A program made the position numbers and the translations under genes. This document shows, piece after piece, positions 1 to 7,402 of a stretch of DNA of 55,999 nucleotides (its first letter is position 1; every line of letters begins with the position of its first letter). This stretch comes from Anaerolineae bacterium (GTDB lineage Bacteria > Chloroflexota > Anaerolineae > Aggregatilineales > Phototrophicaceae), in NCBI GenBank assembly GCA_022820125.1, contig JAJEGA010000082.1, forward strand, positions 1-55,999, read 5' to 3'. The notes below the pieces were generated by a model. That model saw nothing but the letters and a program-made list of their open reading frames with translations. It was not told the DNA's origin and ran no database searches.

Positions 1-650
1 TCGGCTGATTCTTCCTCTTGCGTCGACGTGGCGCTTGCTACAGGCGGTTGCGGCGTGACGCTCACGAATGCTTCTGTCGCTGGCAATGCCGTTGCAGTCG
101 CGGCGGGAACCGGTTTAGTTGCCATCGGCGACGGACGCGCCGCAGCCTGCTCGCCACGGGCAACGACCATTTCGCGAATGGCAGTCAGCGTCAAATTAGC
201 TGGCGCGACTTCGGTTACTGCTTCCTCTTGCGTCGACGTGGCGCTTGCTTCCGGTGGCTGAGGCGTGACGCTGGCCATCGCCTCTGTTGCTGGCAACGCC
301 GTTTCGGTCGCGGCGGGAACCGGTGCATCCGCCGTCGGCGACGGACGCGCCGCAGCCAGTTCACGCCGGGCAACTACGGTTTCGCGGATGGCGGTCAGCG
401 TCAAGTTGGCTGGCGCGATTTCGGCTGGTTCTTCCCCAGGCGTCGATGTGGCGCTTGCTTCCGGCGGTTGCGGCGTGACGCTTAAGGTCGCGATTGTCGT
501 TGGCGGCGATGTTTGGGGCGTGGTCGCTGCCGGCGTGGCTGCCTGCATCGTGGGCTCGGTTGGTTCCACGGTCGGTCTTTGTGAAGTCGATGTGGAGAGC
601 AGAACAGCAAAAGCGGCGGCAAACAGAATTGATGCCGCCGCAAGCAGAGC
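1..650 (-). repeat. 210-bp in-frame tandem repeats
   Basis: The motif cgtcgacgtggcgcttgct occurs near 21 and 231 and, with one change, near 441, exactly 210 bp apart. The blocks between them are highly similar. The period equals 70 codons, so the array changes protein length without changing frame. About 2.2 units are inside the window and the array runs off the left edge, so the copy number is unknown. Confidence 0.85.
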
Positions 651-683
651 TACAATCAGCTCGTTGCCTAGGTTGCGCCGCAT
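1..683 (-). CDS. Membrane-anchored Pro/Thr/Ala-rich tandem-repeat protein (C-terminus beyond window)
   Basis: An open reading frame starts at the ATG at 681-683 and stays open to the left edge, so at least 227 residues are present and the C-terminus is missing. The start lies 3 nt after the stop of the kinase-like gene, with GAGGAG in the end of that gene as ribosome binding site, so the two are probably translationally coupled. Residues 1-35 hold a short basic start (MRRN) and one hydrophobic helix (about residues 8-29), a signal anchor. A Pro/Thr/Ala/Glu-rich stalk follows. From about residue 67 a 70-residue unit repeats (SVTPQPPEASATST, then a variable acidic stretch, APANLTLTAIRE, VVAR, AAARPSP, and a PVPAAT-ALPATEA end); two full copies and the start of a third are visible. 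I do not recognise a family. A surface or periplasmic stalk is an inference from composition. Confidence 0.8.
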   Translation of the reverse strand, partial: MRRNLGNELIVALLAAASILFAAAFAVLLSTSTSQRPTVEPTEPTMQAATPAATTPQTSPPTTIATLSVTPQPPEASATSTPGEEPAEIAPANLTLTAIRETVVARRELAAARPSPTADAPVPAATETALPATEAMASVTPQPPEASATSTQEEAVTEVAPANLTLTAIREMVVARGEQAAARPSPMATKPVPAATATALPATEAFVSVTPQPPVASATSTQEEESA

Positions 684-686
684 TGG

Positions 687-3600
687 CTACTCCTCAATTG
701 ATGTAGCCAATTCTAAGGGCAAAGCCAGGTGAAATACGGACCCTTCGCCTGCTTCACTGGTTATCCACAGGTCACCGCTATGAGCGCGCGCGAAGGCTCG
801 GGCGACCGTCATGCCGACGCCGCTGTCGCCATATCCGACAATCTCGCGGTTCTCCGCCCTGTATGTCCGCGCGAATACGCGCTGAATATCTTCGAGCGCG
901 ATACCGCCGCCTTTGTCACCCACCCTGATCTCAACAGCGTTATCCAATTCAGCGCCGTTCATCAGCTGGAGCGGGCGTACATTGGCTGCTATAGTGATCC
1001 GCGAACCCGCGGGCGAGACCGCGCTGGCATTTGCCACGAGTTGGGAAATGATGTGTTTGAGGCTGGCGGCATCGGCATTAACTGGCGGCAACTGATCATC
1101 CAATGCCAATTCCACCATGTGCCCCTTATCGGACATGCGCTCGGATGCTTCTTCTATAACGTCTTCAATGATAGAGATGAGATCAATGCTACTATGCTCC
1201 AGCGCGAACTTTGAGCTATCCAGGCGCGAAACATTTTGTATTTCGGCAATAATCTCCGCCAAGCGTCCAATGTCCGTTGAGATCATCGTAAGCACCTGCC
1301 GCTGCGCCGCGCCAAGAATGCCAATGCTCTCAGCCAGCAGCAGATCGGTATAATCCGAAATCGACGTGATGGGGGCGCGCAGGTTGTCAAGCATGCTGGT
1401 AAATAATTCGGGCGCGTTCAAGCGATATGGTTGCGTATCGATGTCTTCATCCAATTCTCGACTGCCGGGCGCCTCGCGAGCGGTTGACAACTCCATGCGC
1501 GCGTCGCTCAAGTCCAGCGCAAGCTGTTCGCGCTGCTCTGTCAAGCGCCGCAGAGACGCTTGCAGCTCGGTGATTTCGCTGCTGAGGCTCGCGTCCTCGT
1601 CTTGCGCCGCCTCGTCGGCCAGCGTCTCGTTCAATTTAGCTGCGAGCTGGTCGCGTATTCGTAGCAGGTTATCCCGCTCTTCGACCAACTCGTCAATCTG
1701 CTTGGCGGTCTCTTGCAGGCGGTCGTCGCGGGCGCCGAGTTGTTCTTGCAGCATCTCTGTCGTCGCTTGTAGAGTGGCATTCTCCGCGTTCGCGTCATCT
1801 ATCCGCGCGCGGAGGTCCTGTTGTTCGCGGCGTAATTCCTCGCGTGAATCCAGCAAATGCTCGTGGTCTGCGGTCAAGCGCTTGAGCTGGCGCTCGACTT
1901 CTTCGTTTTCAACTCGGCCCGAGTCCATCAGGGTTTTTCGTTCGTCAAGCAGCACCTGGCGATCATCATTGGCGCGCGCTAGGCGCTGCGTCAGAGTTTT
2001 CCGTTCCGCGTATAGCTGGATCAGCAATTGCGTCAACTGCGAGCCGTCCGCATCTACACCCAGTGACTGGATTCGGGCGGAAATCGAATCCAGCCGCCGC
2101 TGCTGTTGATCGCGCTCCAACTCCAACTGGGCGGATTCGTCAGCCAAAGTCTGAAGAATGGCGGCATAACCCTCTGAAGCGACTGATCGTCCCATAACGA
2201 GGAGGGCGTTGATCTGACGCCGGAGTCGATCGCGGGTGGTGAGCAGCAGATTGTATTCTTTGTGCATGTATTCGCGGACGACCTGCGCCAGCGCCTCTTC
2301 ATCACCGGCGTTGAGCACTCGCAGCATCGTCTCGGCATCGAGCAGCGCGCGCGCGCTTCTATCAAAGGCTTCGCGCAATTGCGCTTGCTCATCAAATGTG
2401 GCGTTCAAGCGCTGCGGCGCATCTTGACCTTGCGCGCCATCAACCAGGGCATCCAGAAGGCGCACATGCTGTTCGTCCTGCTGCCGATTGAGATCGGCAA
2501 TCTGTCGGGTGACTTTGTCGCGCCGCTCCCTAACACGTTGCAGGCTGGCTTCCAATTCAAGACGATGAGCGAACAGCGCCTCTTGATCGACCAAGCTTTC
2601 TACTGTTCGCTGGGCGATGTCGTTGATGATTCTCTCATCGGATTCTACTTTGGACGAAGCCTGGTCAAAGCTCAGCGCGAGCAGATTGGCGGCCACAAAT
2701 CCGATGTCACGCAGCAACTCCAGCTCATCAGGAGAAAGATCCGCTTGACGGTAGGGCATCGCCAGCAGCAGAACCGCGATTAGCTCGCCTTCAACGGCCA
2801 GCGGCTGGGCGTAGACGCTGCAAAGCGAGGCGATATTTAGCCGGCGGAACAAGTCCTGGAGTTCTTCCGCGTGATACTCGGGAAAGAGAATCGTCTGCTC
2901 CCGCCGCTTCGCCGCTTCGCGCAAGGTCGGCTGCGCGTTCAGATTTAGCGATAAGCCCGATATCGATTGGTCCGCTACCTGATCGTAACCGGCGATCACA
3001 TCGGCATATATGTCGTCTTGCAAGCGCAAGAGCGCGCAGACTTCCGCCCCCAGCGTCGCCAAAGCCGCCCGGACGATCTGATCGGGAATGTGAGTTCCAT
3101 CGCGCGTTTCCAGCATCAAGCCGATGGCATTCAAGAGCTGACGCCGATCGGTTGAAACGGGCGACGCGCTGAAATTCCAAGACGACGGCGCCGCCAACAA
3201 TGCATCCGCTTCGCCCTCGGCGGGCGCCTCAGCCGGCGGCGGGGCAACTGCCGCGCTCGGTTGTGACGCCGCCAGCACCACTTCCACCAGACTGTGTTCC
3301 AGTAAAGCAATCGCCAGGCGATAGATGATGAGGGGCAGGAGTATCAGGCTCGCCAGATAAGCGAGTCGCGTAGCGCCCAGGTAATTCCCGGCGGTCGTGC
3401 CTTCGGAATAGCGATAGAGATCCCAGCCGTTGCCAAGCAGAATGAGCAGAAAGAACAAGATTTTAAGCGGCGCATCGACGATATGCCGGTAATTGATAAA
3501 CGCAAGCAATAGCCCCAAGGCGGCAATCGCTGCCGTAATGCCAGACCACAGCGCCGCATGTTCGGTCGCGTTGAAAGCCAAGCCGCTCTCGTTCAGCGCT

Positions 3601-4013
3601 AACCAACCCCGCGCGCTGTTGAGATATAGCAGCGCCAGGACAAAACTCGAGGCGAAGACCAGCAGGTTGGAACGGCTCTGCCAGCGGTGAAAGTCTGCGC
3701 TAAGAAAAGCCCAGGACAAGATGAGCAGTGATATCGCGTACACGAGCCGTTCCAAGGGCGGCATGAAGGCGTCGGCTTCCAAGTCCGCAAACTGGGACAG
3801 GAAAGCCGCGACCAACATGATCAGCCAAAGAATGACCAGGGTCCCAGTCGCAAAGACGAAGCGACGCGTCGCTTGCTCGAATGGAAAGCGCGACCGATGG
3901 CCAAATGCCAAAAACAGGGAGCCCTGGCTTAGCGCGATTACCAACAGGAAGAAGACCAGATTGCCGGGAAACTCGATGAAGACGTTTAAGATTTCCAGCG
4001 CCGTTATTGACAA
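687..4013 (-). CDS. Large membrane sensor, histidine-kinase-like, phospho-acceptor His replaced by Asp
   Basis: The 1108-residue protein has about seven hydrophobic helices in residues 1-250, a GAF-like domain at about 295-455, a very long Glu/Gln/Arg-rich coiled coil at about 460-840, and a C-terminal HisKA plus HATPase_c module. The ATP-binding part looks intact: N-box LVANASAVSP, G1 box DKGGGI, G2 box GDSGVGM. The H-box, normally SHELRTPL, reads LDNLRAPI; the acceptor His is Asp at residue 876 (codon 1386-1388). Autophosphorylation by the usual route is therefore unlikely, and it may act as a regulator or partner of another kinase (inference). No response regulator is adjacent. The start is a TTG at 4011-4013 with a weak ribosome binding site, so the true start could lie slightly downstream. 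The gene is followed at once by the anchored repeat protein. Confidence 0.85.
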   Translation of the reverse strand: MSITALEILNVFIEFPGNLVFFLLVIALSQGSLFLAFGHRSRFPFEQATRRFVFATGTLVILWLIMLVAAFLSQFADLEADAFMPPLERLVYAISLLILSWAFLSADFHRWQSRSNLLVFASSFVLALLYLNSARGWLALNESGLAFNATEHAALWSGITAAIAALGLLLAFINYRHIVDAPLKILFFLLILLGNGWDLYRYSEGTTAGNYLGATRLAYLASLILLPLIIYRLAIALLEHSLVEVVLAASQPSAAVAPPPAEAPAEGEADALLAAPSSWNFSASPVSTDRRQLLNAIGLMLETRDGTHIPDQIVRAALATLGAEVCALLRLQDDIYADVIAGYDQVADQSISGLSLNLNAQPTLREAAKRREQTILFPEYHAEELQDLFRRLNIASLCSVYAQPLAVEGELIAVLLLAMPYRQADLSPDELELLRDIGFVAANLLALSFDQASSKVESDERIINDIAQRTVESLVDQEALFAHRLELEASLQRVRERRDKVTRQIADLNRQQDEQHVRLLDALVDGAQGQDAPQRLNATFDEQAQLREAFDRSARALLDAETMLRVLNAGDEEALAQVVREYMHKEYNLLLTTRDRLRRQINALLVMGRSVASEGYAAILQTLADESAQLELERDQQQRRLDSISARIQSLGVDADGSQLTQLLIQLYAERKTLTQRLARANDDRQVLLDERKTLMDSGRVENEEVERQLKRLTADHEHLLDSREELRREQQDLRARIDDANAENATLQATTEMLQEQLGARDDRLQETAKQIDELVEERDNLLRIRDQLAAKLNETLADEAAQDEDASLSSEITELQASLRRLTEQREQLALDLSDARMELSTAREAPGSRELDEDIDTQPYRLNAPELFTSMLDNLRAPITSISDYTDLLLAESIGILGAAQRQVLTMISTDIGRLAEIIAEIQNVSRLDSSKFALEHSSIDLISIIEDVIEEASERMSDKGHMVELALDDQLPPVNADAASLKHIISQLVANASAVSPAGSRITIAANVRPLQLMNGAELDNAVEIRVGDKGGGIALEDIQRVFARTYRAENREIVGYGDSGVGMTVARAFARAHSGDLWITSEAGEGSVFHLALPLELATSIEE

Positions 4014-4128
4014 CTCACACCATCCAACTTGCTAGCGCCCCTCCCGTTTCAAACGCGTCTCAAGCTGCGCTGCGCCATTGCAAAATCAAACACTGCGGAG
4101 CCGCCAACTTGCCACCGCCATGCTGCTA

Positions 4129-4157
4129 TTGAGGCACTTTTTCTGACAAATTAGTAT
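4129..4157 (+). promoter_or_regulatory. Possible sigma70-type promoter
   Basis: TTGAGG at 4129-4134 and TAGTAT at 4152-4157 are separated by 17 nt. It points toward the Nudix gene but lies about 345 bp from its start and upstream of the inverted-repeat element. The same -10 region read on the other strand gives TATACT, toward the kinase-like gene, but without a clear -35. Confidence 0.3.
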
Positions 4158-4233
4158 AGCATAGGGGGCATTAGCGTACTTGCGAAAACGCGCGGTCATT
4201 TCCGCCGTCGCCGCCGCGTTGCTCTCTCGCTCC

Positions 4234-4425
4234 CAGGGCAATCGCATCAAATGAAATTGCGCTGATTAATTACAATTTCCCTCACATTTCGTAATCTGTA
4301 GGGGCGTTTCGCTGAAACGCCCGCAAAATTTATGTCATATTCAACGGGCGTATCGGCGATAAGCCCCTACATGTTCACAACTTTCGTGACGAACGGCGCA
4401 TTATGATTTTGCTGCGATTGCCCTG
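4234..4425. mobile_element. MITE-like element, family A (192 bp, terminal inverted repeats, double-hairpin core)
   Basis: The ends are inverted copies: the left end reads CAGGGCAATCGCATCAAA and the right end, complemented, reads CAGGGCAATCGCAGCAAA (one mismatch in 18). The centre (4297-4371) begins TGTAGGGGC and ends GCCCCTACA. It holds two small hairpins: GGGGCGTTTC/GAAACGCCC and GGGCGTATC/GATAAGCCC. There is no coding capacity, and no target duplication is obvious. The element fills most of the 489-bp gap between the kinase-like gene and the Nudix gene. The core design matches the family B elements at 17.1-17.5 kb and 55.8 kb although the termini differ. Confidence 0.7.
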
Positions 4426-4502
4426 CCCCTGCTTCGTTTGCCGTTGACGTTCGGGGATCATCAATCTAAACTCAGTATGGCTCCTATATCGACGAAGAGA
4501 AC

Positions 4503-4988
4503 TTGGTGACCCGCGCGATTTCTTACTTGCTCCGCAAATTTCCCTTCATGTTGCGTTTGCCCTACTGGTTCTACAGCCGTGTACAGCCGCGATACACAAT
4601 CGGCGTGGCGGCGGTGATCTTCAACGATGCCGGGCGCGTCCTGCTGGTCGAGCACACTTATCATCCGCGCTATCCCTGGGGCTTGCCCGGCGGCTGGATC
4701 GACACGGACGAAGACCCCGCCGCCGCCATCCTGCGCGAGCTGAGCGAGGAACTGCAAATGGATGCCCGTGTGCTGCGGGTCGTGCATGTTTCGAAGACGG
4801 CGCCGCGCCATATTGACCTGGCTTTCCATTGCGATGCCTTCAGCGAAATCGGGAAACTGAGCCACGAGCTCTTGGATTTTCAGTGGGCAGTGGTTGAAGA
4901 TCTGCCCGATATCAAACGCTTCCACCGACAATCGATCGTATCAGCAATGCAGCATATCAACAGGAGCGAAGCATGGGAGCGAGTTTAG
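4503..4988 (+). CDS. Nudix hydrolase
   Basis: The 161-residue protein carries a clear Nudix box at about residues 62-84: GWIDTDE, seven residues, then RELSEEL, matching G-x5-E-x7-REUxEE with the usual following Gly replaced. The conserved segment before it (VLLVEHTYHPRYPWGLPGG) resembles ADP-ribose or CoA-type Nudix enzymes, but the substrate cannot be read from sequence. These enzymes hydrolyse nucleoside diphosphates linked to another group, using divalent metal held by the box glutamates. The likely start is TTG 4503 or GTG 4506, with an AAGAG-like site upstream. It overlaps the next gene by 16 bp, suggesting one transcript. Confidence 0.85.
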   Translation: MVTRAISYLLRKFPFMLRLPYWFYSRVQPRYTIGVAAVIFNDAGRVLLVEHTYHPRYPWGLPGGWIDTDEDPAAAILRELSEELQMDARVLRVVHVSKTAPRHIDLAFHCDAFSEIGKLSHELLDFQWAVVEDLPDIKRFHRQSIVSAMQHINRSEAWERV

Positions 4989-6598
4989 GCTCGCGCCGCA
5001 GATCCGGCTTTCCCGTACTCCGCAGCTTGTCCGCTCTGCTTCTATTGGCGGCCAGCGCGCTGCTCGTTTATGAACTTGTGGCTTTCAGCCAGCGCGAGCA
5101 GCAACTGCCGGAAGGCGTGAGCGTCGCCGGCATAAACATCGGCGGCTTGAGCGAACGCGATGCCGTCGCGCGCTGGGAACGGGCTTACGCCGAACCGATC
5201 ATCATGCTCTACAATGACGGTGTTTCCGATCACCCAATCCAACTGCATCCGGACCAGGTGGGCTGGCGCATCAGCAGCGAACCGATGTTGGCGGCGGCTT
5301 TGGCGTCGGGCGAGCAAGGCGGCGGGTTCTGGCGCCGCTTTCTTGATTTTCTGCTGGGCATTGAGCAGGCGGTCGCGCGAGATATTGCGCTGGTCGCCGA
5401 TTATCAGGAGAACGCGCTTGACGCGATTTTGCGGGATATCGCCCGTCGTTACGACAAGCCGCCCGGAAAGGCGGTTTATGATCTTCAAACGCTGATGGCG
5501 CACACCGGCGCCAGCGGATACGCGCTTGACCTGGGCGCAGCCAAGCGAGCCGCGGATTACGCCTTGCGCTCCCCCGATGCGCGCACGGTGGCTCTCCCCA
5601 TTGCGGTTGAGGGAAACGAAGGACCCAGCCTGCGCGCGCTGCATGATCTAATCATCGACTATCTTGACAGCCAAGGATTCATATATGACGGGCTCGGCAC
5701 GATTGCGTCAGTCTATGTTCAAGACCTGTTGACGGGAGAAGAAATTGACATTCTTGGCGATGTCGCCTTCTCCGGCGCGAGCATAATCAAACTGCCGATT
5801 ATGCTGGAATACTTTCGCTTCCTCCCGTCAGAGCCAACTGCTGACGAAGCCTGGCTGATGGCAAATTCGATGCTGTGCAGCAACAATGCCTCATCCAATC
5901 TGATCATGGAGATCATCGGCGGCGGCGATATCTTCTTTGGAATCAAAAGTGTAACCGACACGATCCGGGCGGCTGGATTGGGCAATACCTATATTTCCGC
6001 CCCTTTTTATCTGGGCGTCGAGGGGCAGCAGCTGGGCTCGATTCAAGCGCCGGCGACCGCGCCAAACCCAGCATTTGACACCGAGCCGGACCCCTTCAAT
6101 CAGACAACAGCGGAAGACATGGGAACGCTTTTCAGCCTGATTTACGATTGCGCCGAATTCAACTCCGGCTTGACCTTTGCCCTGCCTGGCGGGCAGATCA
6201 CGCAGCAGGAGTGCCGGCAGATCCTTGAGGTCGCCAGCGCCAACGATCTCGAACGGCTGCTGCAGGGAGGGATCCCAGGCGACGCGCGCATCGCGCACAA
6301 GAACGGCTGGATATTCGATACCGTCGGCGATGCCGGCATCGTCTACTCGCCCAACGGACGCCATTATGTCATTGCTGTATTCCTCTGGGAACGGACCGAA
6401 TTCCAGGATTACGAGAAGCTCTGGCCCCTGATCGAAGAAATCTCACGGGCGGCCTGGAATTTCTTCAACCCGGAAAACGCGCTGCTGCAAAGGCGCGCCA
6501 ACCTGCCTCCAACAGCCTTGGAGTGTGAGGGCAACTACCTGCCGCCAGGTCCGGAGTTTGTAAACCTCAATGATATTAATAGTTGGAAGCGGAATTAA
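4973..6598 (+). CDS. Membrane-anchored serine hydrolase, class A beta-lactamase / PBP-like, with N-terminal PG_4-like domain
   Basis: The start at 4973 has AGGAG six nt upstream. Residues 15-35 form a signal anchor. Residues about 45-215 contain EGVSVAGINIGGLS and resemble the peptidoglycan-binding domain found N-terminal to VanW or L,D-transpeptidase modules. The C-terminal domain has a beta-lactamase-type SxxK (S270-I-I-K273 within FSGASIIKLPI), an SNN motif at 303 and K443-N-G where class A enzymes have KTG. Together these suggest an extracytoplasmic serine acyl-enzyme acting on cell-wall peptides or beta-lactams; which of the two cannot be decided. The domain contains CSNNASSNLIME. It shares its transcript with the Nudix gene by overlap. 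Confidence 0.8.
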   Translation: MGASLGSRRRSGFPVLRSLSALLLLAASALLVYELVAFSQREQQLPEGVSVAGINIGGLSERDAVARWERAYAEPIIMLYNDGVSDHPIQLHPDQVGWRISSEPMLAAALASGEQGGGFWRRFLDFLLGIEQAVARDIALVADYQENALDAILRDIARRYDKPPGKAVYDLQTLMAHTGASGYALDLGAAKRAADYALRSPDARTVALPIAVEGNEGPSLRALHDLIIDYLDSQGFIYDGLGTIASVYVQDLLTGEEIDILGDVAFSGASIIKLPIMLEYFRFLPSEPTADEAWLMANSMLCSNNASSNLIMEIIGGGDIFFGIKSVTDTIRAAGLGNTYISAPFYLGVEGQQLGSIQAPATAPNPAFDTEPDPFNQTTAEDMGTLFSLIYDCAEFNSGLTFALPGGQITQQECRQILEVASANDLERLLQGGIPGDARIAHKNGWIFDTVGDAGIVYSPNGRHYVIAVFLWERTEFQDYEKLWPLIEEISRAAWNFFNPENALLQRRANLPPTALECEGNYLPPGPEFVNLNDINSWKRN

Positions 6599-6655
6599 GG
6601 ACTCGGCAGGCGACTTCTTCTCAGCGGGGAATGAGTGGCGATTGCGTTACACCGT

Positions 6656-6994
6656 TCAGTAGCTGGCTACCGCGTCAGCCCGCGATTCATAAATGCGGAA
6701 TATCTCGTCAAGCCCGGACATTTCCAGCGCCTCGCGTACGCGGTCGGAGGGCTGCGCCAGACGTATATCTCCCTCAGCGCGTCTGACACGCTTCAGCGCG
6801 CTCATCATCTCCCATAATCCGTCCTGCCCCATGCTGTCCACGCGCTGCAAGTCCAGCACAAGATTGCGCCCGCCGGCGTCAATCTCGTATGTCAGGAAGG
6901 AACCGAGCTGTTCCGCGCTTGCTCGGTCCACACGGCCTCCCGCTTCAATTATGAGGATATTGCCGTAGCTGGAACGTTCTATCCGCATCAGCAT
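6656..6994 (-). CDS. STAS-domain protein, anti-sigma-factor-antagonist-like, lacking the phosphorylatable Ser
   Basis: The 112-residue protein consists of one STAS domain: an N-terminal strand (ILIIEAGGRVD), the core NLVLDLQRVDSMGQDGLW and a C-terminal GLDEIFRIYES typical of SpoIIAA-like antagonists. In that family the loop reads MDSSGL and the first Ser of the pair is phosphorylated by an anti-sigma kinase. Here it reads MGQDGL, so the acceptor is gone. The protein may bind its partner constitutively (inference). Starts at 6994 or 6988 are both possible, with AAAGGG upstream. No anti-sigma factor or sigma factor gene is adjacent. It is convergent with the serine hydrolase gene. Confidence 0.8.
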   Translation of the reverse strand: MLMRIERSSYGNILIIEAGGRVDRASAEQLGSFLTYEIDAGGRNLVLDLQRVDSMGQDGLWEMMSALKRVRRAEGDIRLAQPSDRVREALEMSGLDEIFRIYESRADAVASY

Positions 6995-7008
6995 TTTCCC
7001 TTTCGAGC

Positions 7009-7046
7009 TGCCATGCTACAATGCCGCATGCTATAATGCTGCCTCA
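7009..7046. promoter_or_regulatory. Short direct repeats with -10-like boxes between divergent genes
   Basis: The segment contains ATGCTACAATGC followed by ATGCTATAATGC, two near-identical 12-mers 17 nt apart. Each holds a -10-like box (TACAAT, TATAAT) for the plus strand; no good -35 is seen. It lies between the STAS gene and the small membrane protein gene. Confidence 0.3.
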
Positions 7047-7106
7047 AACACAGTCGGAAAGCGTTGCCTAGCTAATGAGCAACTTCTGATTGGCGGCGAG
7101 TTGAAC

Positions 7107-7388
7107 ATGGACTGGAACTATATCGGGCTAATCGCCATCATCGCGGCGTTTCTCTTCGTGCTGATTCAGAGAACTGAACCAAAACGGCGCCGGCTGTCTA
7201 TCGCCTTTGGCTTGCTCTGCCTGCTAGTCATTCGGCAAAATACCTTCCTCAAGGGCGATTTCCACGAAGAGACGCTGATTGGGTTCATTCTTGGCATCGT
7301 GCTCGGCGGCATCTTTTGGCTGCTAGTCGGCCGCTACAACCCGGTCGCTGCTGACGACGATATCCGGGTGATGGGCTTGGACGACTGA
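7107..7388 (+). CDS. Small three-helix membrane protein, unknown function
   Basis: The 93-residue protein starts at ATG 7107 (an in-frame TTG at 7101 is the alternative; GGCGAG lies upstream). Hydrophobic stretches cover about residues 5-20 (IGLIAIIAAFLFVLIQ), 30-43 and 57-77 (LIGFILGIVLGGIFWLLVG), and the short C-terminus is acidic (DDDIRVMGLDD). I do not recognise the family. It stands alone, convergent with the Mrp gene. Confidence 0.65.
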   Translation: MDWNYIGLIAIIAAFLFVLIQRTEPKRRRLSIAFGLLCLLVIRQNTFLKGDFHEETLIGFILGIVLGGIFWLLVGRYNPVAADDDIRVMGLDD

Positions 7389-7402
7389 CCACGGCCGGCG
7401 CA

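Noticed and set aside
18..732. Plus-strand frames across the 210-bp repeats
   Set aside because: The minus-strand frame has a proper start, a coupled binding site and a signal anchor; the plus frames only mirror the repeats.
1366..2109. 247-codon plus-strand frame rich in Ser and Arg
   Set aside because: It is antisense to the coiled-coil part of the kinase-like gene; the composition is that of a complement of Glu/Leu/Arg codons, with no binding site.
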